From Dyella_D sp052115385 (lineage in GTDB: Bacteria > Pseudomonadota > Gammaproteobacteria > Xanthomonadales > Rhodanobacteraceae): DNA of 64,000 nucleotides. Below, piece by piece: positions 52,278 to 59,280 of this stretch. The translations under genes were made by a program, and so were the position numbers. The DNA is taken from contig NZ_JBFRGP010000004.1 of assembly GCF_052115385.1 (NCBI RefSeq), forward strand, positions 310,001 through 374,000. Reading direction: 5' to 3'. Numbering within the stretch: the stretch's first letter is position 1; the number at the start of each line of letters is the position of its first letter. The notes below the pieces were generated by a model, which saw only the letters and a list, made by a program, of their open reading frames with translations, was not told where the DNA came from and searched no databases.

Positions 52278-52314
52278 CTAGATTGTTCTTATTATTCCCA
52301 TAGCCTCTGGCTAT
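52278..52314. promoter_or_regulatory. OxyR-type binding site upstream of katG
   Basis: CTAG-N7-TTAT-N7-ATAG-N7-CTAT. Consensus is ATAG-N7-CTAT-N7-ATAG-N7-CTAT, so 14 of 16 specified bases match, with exact spacing; the right half is perfect. It abuts the katG -35, the position of an OxyR-activated promoter. Confidence 0.7.
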
Positions 52315-52317
52315 GAG

Positions 52318-52917
52318 TCAGTCGGCCTCGGGCGCGATCAGCTGCAGCGCCATGTCGTGTGCCGCCTGGCGCACTTCTTCGACGAAGGCCGGATCCTCGA
52401 TGGTGCGCGCGAGCACCATGCCGCCCACGCACAGGGCGGTGATCGCCAGGCCGCGCTTGCGCGCTTCGTCGCCTTCGAAGCCTTCCAGGCCGCCGGTCAT
52501 CATGCTGGCCATGTGCTCGACCAGCTTGCAGTACGCCAGCCGCGCCTGGGAGCCTGCACGCGCGGTGTCGGTGGGCAGGGCGATCAGCGGGCAATGGCCT
52601 TCGACGTCCTGCAGGTGCGCGTTGGAAAGATAGATGTTCACCATCTGCTGCGCGCAGGCCGTGCCTTTCGCTTCCGGATCGAACTCGATGCCGCTCCAGC
52701 GCTGCGACGGATCGAAATGCATATAGGCCTGGACGGCTTCCGCGTACAGCTCTTCCTTCGCCTTGAAATGGTTGTAGAAGCCGCCGCGGGTCAGTCCTGC
52801 CTGACGCATGATTTCGTCGATGGAGACCTCGGAGAAGCCGCGGCGATTGAACAGCTCGCGCGCGGATTCGACGATGCGTTCGCGGGTTTTCTGCTTGTGT
52901 TCGGCGGTGTAGGGCAT
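52318..52917 (-). CDS. TetR-family transcriptional repressor
   Basis: 199 residues. N-terminal helix-turn-helix ARELFNRRGFSEVSIDEIMRQAGLTRGGFYNHFKAKEELYAEAV, the TetR signature. The C-terminal ~140 residues bind an unknown ligand. Divergent from a GST gene, with an 18-bp palindrome in the intergenic region. It very likely represses itself and the GST. Upstream of katG on the same strand but separated by the OxyR site. Confidence 0.92.
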   Translation of the reverse strand: MPYTAEHKQKTRERIVESARELFNRRGFSEVSIDEIMRQAGLTRGGFYNHFKAKEELYAEAVQAYMHFDPSQRWSGIEFDPEAKGTACAQQMVNIYLSNAHLQDVEGHCPLIALPTDTARAGSQARLAYCKLVEHMASMMTGGLEGFEGDEARKRGLAITALCVGGMVLARTIEDPAFVEEVRQAAHDMALQLIAPEAD

Positions 52918-52969
52918 GGCGGCGTCATGCAGGGGAGGGGGAACCGCGCAAGCGTACTCCCGCCACAGA

Positions 52970-52987
52970 ATATGTTCTTGAACATAT
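52970..52987. promoter_or_regulatory. 18-bp palindromic operator between TetR and GST
   Basis: ATATGTTCTTGAACATAT, perfect arms of eight bases around TT. It lies 53 bp before the TetR gene and 69 bp before GST, the expected place for the TetR operator. Confidence 0.72.
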
Positions 52988-53056
52988 GTAGTCAGGCGGC
53001 AGACTTCGTCGTCATCCCCCTGGGGCTGGAGCCCCTCACCTGATGGAGGCATGACC

Positions 53057-53686
53057 ATGAAGCTGTACTACGCAGAGACCATGAACCCGCGCAAGGCATG
53101 TGCGGTGGCGAAGTACCTCGGATCGCCGGTGGAGTTCATCCGGGTCGATCTGGCCAAGGGCGAACAACGCTCGCCGGCGTTCCTGGAGCAGAACCCGAAC
53201 GGCAAGGTGCCGCTGCTGGTCGACGGCGACCTGCGCCTGTGGGAGAGCACCGCGATCATGGCGCACCTCGCGGTGAAGGCCGGTTCGGATCTGTGGCCCG
53301 CCGATGCGGCCAGCCAGGTCGAAGTGCTGCGCTGGCTGTCCTGGGATATCGCGCACTTCTCGCGCCACGGCAGCTCGCTCTACTTCGAGCACATGATCAA
53401 GCCGTTCCTGGGGCTGGGCGAACCGAACGCCGCCGCGGTGGAGGAAGCCACCAACTTCTTCCGCCGCTTTGCCGGCGTGCTCGATGAGCATCTGGCGACG
53501 CGCGATTATCTGGTCGGCGACAAGCTGAGCATCGCGGACTTCGGCGTCGGCGTGCTGCTGCCGTGGTCGACGAGCGCGCATCTGCCGGTGGCGGAGTTCC
53601 CGCACATCGTGCGCTGGCACGAGCGGCTGATGGCCTTGCCGGCGTGGCGCGAGCCGTTCCCGGCGGCGATTCCCGCGGCGGCCTGA
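53057..53686 (+). CDS. Glutathione S-transferase
   Basis: 209 residues. Thioredoxin-like N-domain beginning KLYYAETMNPRKACAVAKYLGS, with the NGKVPLLVDGDLRLWESTAIMAHLAVKAG glutathione-binding segment (cis-Pro and Glu-Ser), then an all-helical domain with YLVGDKLSIADFGVG. Start: GGAGG is seven bases before ATG 53057, and only one base before ATG 53051, so 53057 is chosen. Probably regulated by the adjacent TetR protein; the inducing compound is unknown. Confidence 0.93.
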   Translation: MKLYYAETMNPRKACAVAKYLGSPVEFIRVDLAKGEQRSPAFLEQNPNGKVPLLVDGDLRLWESTAIMAHLAVKAGSDLWPADAASQVEVLRWLSWDIAHFSRHGSSLYFEHMIKPFLGLGEPNAAAVEEATNFFRRFAGVLDEHLATRDYLVGDKLSIADFGVGVLLPWSTSAHLPVAEFPHIVRWHERLMALPAWREPFPAAIPAAA

Positions 53687-53703
53687 TCTGCTGAGTTGAA
53701 CGC

Positions 53704-53780
53704 TATCGCCTCAAAGCAATGCTTTGAGGCGGCCAGGTTCGATTACGTATCGCCTCAAAGCAAGGCTTTGAGGCGATACA
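53704..53780. repeat. Duplicated hairpin at the mutS 3' end
   Basis: TCGCCTCAAAGCAATGCTTTGAGG (53706-53730) and TCGCCTCAAAGCAAGGCTTTGAGG (53750-53774), 20 bp apart, differ by one base. The second copy is the last codons and stop of mutS; both fold as CCTCAAAGC/GCTTTGAGG hairpins. Confidence 0.9.
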
Positions 53781-56343
53781 ACACCTCCAGCGCCTCGCGC
53801 GGCGTCAGCGCATCCGGATCGACTTCGTCCAGCGCGCGCTCCGCCGCCGATGGTTCCGCCGGTGCGAACAAACCCAATTGCGGCGAACTGTCCGCCTTCG
53901 GCTTCAGCGCCGACGCATGCTGATGCATGCCGCGCTCCAGCTCCGCCAATGTGCGCCGCGCATCGGCGATCACCGACTTCGGCAGGCCGGCCAGCGCCGC
54001 CACCTGCAGGCCGAAGCTGCGGTTGGCCGGGCCTTCCTTTACCGCATGCATGAAGACCAACTGGTCGCCGTATTCCACCGCGTCCAGATGCACGTTGGCG
54101 ATGCTGGGGTATTCGCCGGGCAGTTCGGTCAGTTCGAAATAATGCGTGGCGAACAGCGTATACGCGCGGCTGCTCGCGGCCAGATGCACCGCGGCGGCGC
54201 GCGCCAGGGCCAGGCCGTCGTAGGTGCTGGTGCCGCGGCCGACTTCATCCATCAGCACCAGGCTGTCGGCGCTGGCGTTGTGCAGGATATTGGCCGTCTC
54301 GCTCATCTCCACCATGAAGGTGGACTGGCCGCGCGAAAGATCGTCGCCCGCGCCGATGCGGGTGAAGATGCGGTCGATCGGGCCGATCGCCGCGGCGCTG
54401 GCCGGTACATAGCTGCCGATATGCGCGAGCAGCACGATCAGCGCGTTCTGCCGCATATAGGTCGACTTACCGCCCATGTTCGGGCCGGTGATCACCAGCA
54501 TGCGGCGCGCGTCGTCGAGCTTCAGGTCATTCGGCTCGAACGGCTCGGCGCGCACTTTCTCCACCACCGGATGGCGGCCGCGCTCGATGTGCAGGCCGGG
54601 CTCGTCGGTCAGTACCGGCTCGCTCCAGTCCAGGCTGGCGGCGCGTTCGGCCAGGTTGGACAGCACGTCGAGCTCGGCCATCGCGGCGGCGGCGGATTTC
54701 AGCGGTTCCAGGCGCTCGGTGAGCGTATCGAGCAGCGCTTCGTACAGCGCGCGCTCGCGCATCAGCGAGCGCTCCTTGGCGGAGAGCACCTTGTCCTCGA
54801 AGTTCTTCAGTTCTTCGGTGATGTAGCGCTCGGCGTTCTTGGTGGTCTGGCGGCGCGTGTAATGGGTGGGCGCTTTTTCCGATTGCGCCTTGCTGATCTC
54901 GATGTAATAGCCGTGCACGCGGTTGTAGCCGACCTTGAGCGTCGGGATGCCGCTGGCGGCTTTCTCGCGCTCTTCCAGTTCGACCAGGTACTGGTCGGCG
55001 TGAGTGGACAGGCGGCGCAGTTCGTCGAGTTCGGCGTCGTAGCCGTCGGCGATGACGCCGCCGTCGCGCTGCAGTACCGGCGGCTGCGGCACGATCGCCG
55101 TGGCGAGCAGGGCGGCGTTGTCGGCGTGGTCGCCGATGCGCTCGACCAGGCTGTGCAGCAGCGGGCTGTCCAGCGCGGCGATCTCGTCGCGCAGCAGCGG
55201 CGCGGCGGCGAGGCCGTCGCGCAGGGTGGACAGGTCGCGCGGGCGCGCCGAGCGCAGCGCCACGCGGGCCAGGATGCGTTCCAGGTCGCCGATGCCGCGC
55301 AGGCGTTCGCGCAGGCTTTCGTAGCCCCGGCCATTGATCGACGCGTTGTCCAGCAGCGCACGGATCGCCTGGTGGCGGCGACGCAGCGCGTCGCGCGCGC
55401 GCAGCGGACGGTTGAGCCAGCGGCGCAGCAGGCGCGCGCCCATCGGCGTGACGCTTTCGTCGAGCACGCCGAGCAGGGTGTGTTCGGTGCGGCCGCTGGG
55501 ATGCGTATCCAGCTCCAGATTGCGGCGCGTAGCCGCGTCCATGGCGATGGTTTCGCCGGCGCTTTCCACCGCCATGCCGGACACGTGCGGCAGCGCGCTC
55601 TTCTGGGTTTCTTCCACATAGCCGAGCAGGCAGCCGGCGGCGGCGATCGCCAGCGGCAGGTTGTCCACGCCGAAGCCGCCGAGGTCGCGCGTGCCGAAGA
55701 AACGATTGAGTTCGCGCCGCGCGGCGTCGGCATCGAAATGCCAGGGCGGACGCCGGCGCAGGCCGGGCAGGGTGCTGACCAGCTTGGGCCAGGCCACCGC
55801 TTCGTCGACCAGGGTCTCGGCCGGCTGCAGCCGCGCCAGTTCCGCGGCCAGCGCTTCGGCGCTGGGCACTTCGCTGAGCAGGAAGCGGCCGCTGCCCAGG
55901 TCCACCCAGGCCAGGCCATAGCTGGCCTGCGGGCCAGCAGCGATCGCCAGCAATAAATTGTCGCGGCGTTCTTCCAGCAGGGCGGCGTCGGTGACCGTGC
56001 CCGGCGTGACGATGCGCACCACCTTGCGCTCGACGATGCCCTTGGCCAGCGCCGGGTCGCCGATCTGCTCGCAGATCGCCACCGACTCGCCCAGCCGCAC
56101 CAGCTTGGCCAGATAGTTCTCCAGCGCGTGATACGGCACGCCCGCCATCGGAATCGGCTGGCCGGCCGACTGGCCGCGCTGGGTGAGCGTGATGTCCATC
56201 AGCCGCGCGGCCTTGCGCGCGTCGTCGTAGAACAGCTCGTAGAAATCGCCCATGCGGAAGAACAGCAGCACCTCGGGGTGCGCGGCCTTGGCCGTCAGGT
56301 ACTGGCGCATCAGCGGGGTGTGGTCGAGATAGGCGTCCGTCAT
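53755..56343 (-). CDS. mutS: DNA mismatch repair protein MutS
   Basis: 862 residues. FFRMGDFYELFYDDA near the N-terminus holds the mismatch-contacting Phe-x-Glu region; the C-terminal ABC ATPase has ITGPNMGGKSTYMRQNALI (Walker A), VLMDEVGRGTSTYDGLALA (Walker B) and FATHYFELTEL. MutS binds mismatches and recruits MutL. Start MTDAYLDHTP fits the family; an extended frame upstream does not. The last ~25 bp are duplicated just beyond the stop codon. Confidence 0.97.
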   Translation of the reverse strand: MTDAYLDHTPLMRQYLTAKAAHPEVLLFFRMGDFYELFYDDARKAARLMDITLTQRGQSAGQPIPMAGVPYHALENYLAKLVRLGESVAICEQIGDPALAKGIVERKVVRIVTPGTVTDAALLEERRDNLLLAIAAGPQASYGLAWVDLGSGRFLLSEVPSAEALAAELARLQPAETLVDEAVAWPKLVSTLPGLRRRPPWHFDADAARRELNRFFGTRDLGGFGVDNLPLAIAAAGCLLGYVEETQKSALPHVSGMAVESAGETIAMDAATRRNLELDTHPSGRTEHTLLGVLDESVTPMGARLLRRWLNRPLRARDALRRRHQAIRALLDNASINGRGYESLRERLRGIGDLERILARVALRSARPRDLSTLRDGLAAAPLLRDEIAALDSPLLHSLVERIGDHADNAALLATAIVPQPPVLQRDGGVIADGYDAELDELRRLSTHADQYLVELEEREKAASGIPTLKVGYNRVHGYYIEISKAQSEKAPTHYTRRQTTKNAERYITEELKNFEDKVLSAKERSLMRERALYEALLDTLTERLEPLKSAAAAMAELDVLSNLAERAASLDWSEPVLTDEPGLHIERGRHPVVEKVRAEPFEPNDLKLDDARRMLVITGPNMGGKSTYMRQNALIVLLAHIGSYVPASAAAIGPIDRIFTRIGAGDDLSRGQSTFMVEMSETANILHNASADSLVLMDEVGRGTSTYDGLALARAAAVHLAASSRAYTLFATHYFELTELPGEYPSIANVHLDAVEYGDQLVFMHAVKEGPANRSFGLQVAALAGLPKSVIADARRTLAELERGMHQHASALKPKADSSPQLGLFAPAEPSAAERALDEVDPDALTPREALEVLYRLKALL

Positions 56344-56583
56344 CGGTATCCGTGCATTCCGGTGGCTGCTCCGGCGTGAGTCGGCCGCAGCTGCGTGGCG
56401 GCGCCGGAAGGTGGAGCGAAAGCGTCGAAGCATACGGCCTGGGGCAGCAGCGCACGAGGGGCGCGGCGCAAGTGACTGACGCGACAGGTACCTTGCAGGC
56501 CTGCCGGCGCGCAGCGGGGCATTTCAAAAACGTCGCGTGAGTTCGTCCTCCGGGGGTCTTTACTCACTACACGAGCGCTTCGC

Positions 56584-57639
56584 TTGAACATCCGTCTCAC
56601 CGTCTCCGATGGCGGCGCCTTGAAGCTGGCGCCAGGCTTGCGCCGCCCTGCGCCCGCCGCACCGGCGCGCGGCTGGCTCGCCTCGCTGCGGCAGCGCCAG
56701 GACTGGCCGCGCGCGCCGCGTGCCCGCCTGCGCGAAGCGGCCAAATACCTGGCCCGCGCCTTGTGCCTGCCGTTGCTGCACGGCGCCTACCTGCGTTTCG
56801 TGCAGGGCGATGCGCGCATGCACGCCTGCTGCCGCCGCGACCCGCGCCTGTTCGAGCGCCATCTGCATCGCTTCGTCAACGACCAGTGGCGCCGCCGCGA
56901 CCGCCTGCGCGCACTGCACGCGCATTACCGCTTCGTGCTGGCCAGGCTGCCCGCGCCGCTGTTCGACGCGATCTATGTCGAAGGCGGCGTGCCGCTGGGC
57001 CTGCTGGCGCTGAAGGATGGCAGCGAGCTGGTGTTGAGCCTGCAGCCGTCGATCGACAAGGGCTGCGAAGGCGAGCTCGGCATCCATCTGGAAGAAATCG
57101 GCGGCCGCACGCTGTACCGCGTGGTGTGCACGGTGATCGACGACGGCCGCACGCTGGCCATCGGCTGCCTGCAGGGGCCGGGCGGCGCCGATGCGCGCGA
57201 GGTGGTGCGCGAGCTGACCAAGCAGATGCACGGTCTGCGGCCCAAGCAGCTGATGCTGGGGCTGGCCTGCGCTTTCGCGCGCCATGCCGGCATCGGCCGC
57301 GTGCTGGGCATCGCCAATCAGGCCCACCCGCTGAATCGCCGCCGTGCCGGACAGTTCCAGGCGGACTACGATGCGTTCTGGACGGAACAGCACGGGGTGG
57401 CCGAGGGCGACTGGTTCGCACTGCCGGTCGAGCCGCCGCGCAAGAGCGAGGCGGACGTGCCCAGCCATCACCGTGCCGCGTTCCGGCGCCGCGAGGCGCT
57501 GCGCATCGCCGCGGAGGGCGTGCTGACCGCCGCGCTGGGCCGCGCGGCGCCGCACGTCGAGCTGGCCGCGTCGCCCGCGCCGCGCGCCGCCGCGTCGTTC
57601 ATGCCCTTCTTGCCGCAGGAGCCCGCGTGGATACCGTGA
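56584..57639 (+). CDS. DUF535 (VirK/YbjX) family protein
   Basis: About 351 residues from TTG 56584; the start is not certain as no ATG fits and the ribosome site is weak. The DUF535 hallmark is KQMHGLRPKQLMLGLACAFARHAGIGRVLGIANQAHP with YDAFWTEQHG and PSHHRAAFRRREALR. The family includes VirK, YbjX and SomA, linked to resistance to antimicrobial peptides and to outer-membrane protein effects, mechanism unknown. Its 3' end overlaps the ECF sigma gene by 13 bp, so they are coupled. This linkage with fecI-fecR is unusual. Confidence 0.82.
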   Translation: MNIRLTVSDGGALKLAPGLRRPAPAAPARGWLASLRQRQDWPRAPRARLREAAKYLARALCLPLLHGAYLRFVQGDARMHACCRRDPRLFERHLHRFVNDQWRRRDRLRALHAHYRFVLARLPAPLFDAIYVEGGVPLGLLALKDGSELVLSLQPSIDKGCEGELGIHLEEIGGRTLYRVVCTVIDDGRTLAIGCLQGPGGADAREVVRELTKQMHGLRPKQLMLGLACAFARHAGIGRVLGIANQAHPLNRRRAGQFQADYDAFWTEQHGVAEGDWFALPVEPPRKSEADVPSHHRAAFRRREALRIAAEGVLTAALGRAAPHVELAASPAPRAAASFMPFLPQEPAWIP

Positions 57640-58178
57640 GCACCCCATCCGATCAGTCCGGCACTCGCTCGGCGACGCACGTCGCGCGCCTGGAAGAGCT
57701 GTGCCGCACGCATCACCGCGCGCTGCTGGCGTTCCTGCAGTGCCGGCTGCAATCGCTCTCCGACGCGCAGGAAGTCGCGCAGGAAGCCTACGTGCGCATG
57801 CTGACGCTGGAGCGCCCGGAAAGCGTCGACGACCTGCGCGCCTATCTGTTCCGCACCGCTTCCAACCTGGCCATGGACCGGCTGCGCCAGCGCGGCATCC
57901 ATGCCAGGGCGGTCGACGAAGTGATGATCCGCGAACCGCAGACCGCACCCCCGCCGGAGCGGCGGGCCATGGCTGTCGAACGCCTGCACGGCCTGCGCCA
58001 GGCCCTGGGCGAACTGCCACCGAAAACACGCGAGGCCTTTATGGCGCACATGATCGAAGGCCTGGATTTCCGCGCGGTGGCGAATGCCATGCGCTTGAGC
58101 GAGCGCATGGTGCGCTACCACGTTACGCGGGCCCTGGCGCATTGCCGCGCCCGGGTCGACCAGCTGGAGGAAGGCTGA
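57627..58178 (+). CDS. FecI-type ECF sigma factor
   Basis: 183 residues. Sigma region 2 is LEELCRTHHRALLAFLQCRLQSLSDAQEVAQEAYVRMLTLERPESVDDLRAYLFRTASNLAMDRLR, region 4 GELPPKTREAFMAHMIEGLDFRAVANAMRLSERMVRYHVTRALAHCR. GTG 57627 has AGGAG before it. Overlaps DUF535 by 13 bp and its stop overlaps the FecR ATG (TGATG), so all three are in one operon. In FecI systems it turns on the linked receptor when ligand is sensed. Confidence 0.92.
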   Translation: MDTVSTPSDQSGTRSATHVARLEELCRTHHRALLAFLQCRLQSLSDAQEVAQEAYVRMLTLERPESVDDLRAYLFRTASNLAMDRLRQRGIHARAVDEVMIREPQTAPPPERRAMAVERLHGLRQALGELPPKTREAFMAHMIEGLDFRAVANAMRLSERMVRYHVTRALAHCRARVDQLEEG

Positions 58179-59161
58179 TGTCCGGCATCACGACAATCGA
58201 AGAAGCGCGCCTGAGCGCCGCCGCCGACTGGTGGCTGCGCCTGCGCGAGCCGGAAGTGTCCGAGGCGACGCTGCTGCAATGGATCGCCTGGTCCGCACGC
58301 GAGGAGAACCTGGCCGCGTTCGAGCGCCTCGGCGCGCTCGCCGACGATATGGAGCATCTGGACGACGCCTCCCGCGATGTGCTCCGGCGCGGCCTGCCAA
58401 GCCCGCAGCGTGCGAAGAAAAGCGCGCGTCCGTGGCTGCCGCTGGCGCTGGCCGCGGGCTTCGCGGCGGCGGCCACCGGCGGCTACCTGGCCTGGACCCT
58501 GCTCACCGCCACGGTGGCACGCGACTACGCCAGCGAAGTGGCGCAGCGCCAGGACGTGCGCCTGCCGGACGGCACCCAGGTGGTGCTGGGCGGCGCCTCG
58601 CGCATCGCCGCGCGCTTCGACAGCAACCTGCGCAAGGTGGAGTTGAGCGAAGGCGAGGCGTTCTTCCAGATCGCCCCGGACGATATGCCGTTCGAGGTGC
58701 GCGTGGGCGAAGTGCGCATCCGCGACGTGGGCACCTCGTTCGACGTGCGCCGCGGCGGCGACCGGGTGATGATCGAAGTGGCCGAAGGCCGCGTGATGGT
58801 CAACGCGCCGGGCGCCGTCAGCGTGCAGGAGGCCACGGCGGGGCAGCGCATCGTCTTCGTGCCGGGCGCGGGGTTGCAGATCGTGCAGTCCGATCCGGCA
58901 CGGACCGCGGCCTGGCGCGAGCATCGGCTGGAGTTCGACAACGAGCCGCTGGACGTGGTGGTGGCCAGCCTCAATCGCTACAGCAAGCGGCCGGTGCGCA
59001 TCGCCGACGCGAAGCTGGCCGCGCTGGCCTTCACCGGCACCATCCGCACGGATGCGATCGACCGCTGGCTGGAAGCCTTGCCCCAGGTACTGCCGCTGCG
59101 CGTGGACATGCGGCCTACCGAGGTGGTGCTGAGCAGCCGGGAGCCGGTCGCGCGTCAGTAA
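58178..59161 (+). CDS. FecR-type anti-sigma/sensor protein
   Basis: 327 residues. N-terminal cytoplasmic anti-sigma part, with the Trp cluster (AADWWLRLREPEVSEATLLQWIAWSAREENLAAFERL) typical of FecR. One membrane segment (PLALAAGFAAAATGGYLAW), then the periplasmic FecR domain (VRLPDGTQVVLGGASRIAARF and LSEGEAFFQIAPDDMPFEVRVGEVRIRDVGTSFDV) and a C-terminal STN-like part that meets the receptor. Transmits the receptor signal to the sigma factor. Stop is 119 bp before the receptor gene. Confidence 0.92.
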   Translation: MSGITTIEEARLSAAADWWLRLREPEVSEATLLQWIAWSAREENLAAFERLGALADDMEHLDDASRDVLRRGLPSPQRAKKSARPWLPLALAAGFAAAATGGYLAWTLLTATVARDYASEVAQRQDVRLPDGTQVVLGGASRIAARFDSNLRKVELSEGEAFFQIAPDDMPFEVRVGEVRIRDVGTSFDVRRGGDRVMIEVAEGRVMVNAPGAVSVQEATAGQRIVFVPGAGLQIVQSDPARTAAWREHRLEFDNEPLDVVVASLNRYSKRPVRIADAKLAALAFTGTIRTDAIDRWLEALPQVLPLRVDMRPTEVVLSSREPVARQ

Positions 59162-59280
59162 AGGGCAAGCCTGGCCGGTATCTGTCTGAATCGATGCCGG
59201 CCCTCGCTCATAAGAAGAATTCCTAATGAATTGTCGACCATGTCACACTCAACGTTTTCGTCGGGGAAGCGGCGTAGGAC

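Noticed and set aside
53878..55956. Long open frame opposite mutS
   Set aside because: Antisense shadow; third-position GC bias leaves few stops. No motif and no ribosome site.
59162..59280. Fur box or FecI promoter before the TonB receptor
   Set aside because: No close match to the 19-bp Fur consensus or to FecI-type promoters could be seen by eye; a matrix scan is needed.
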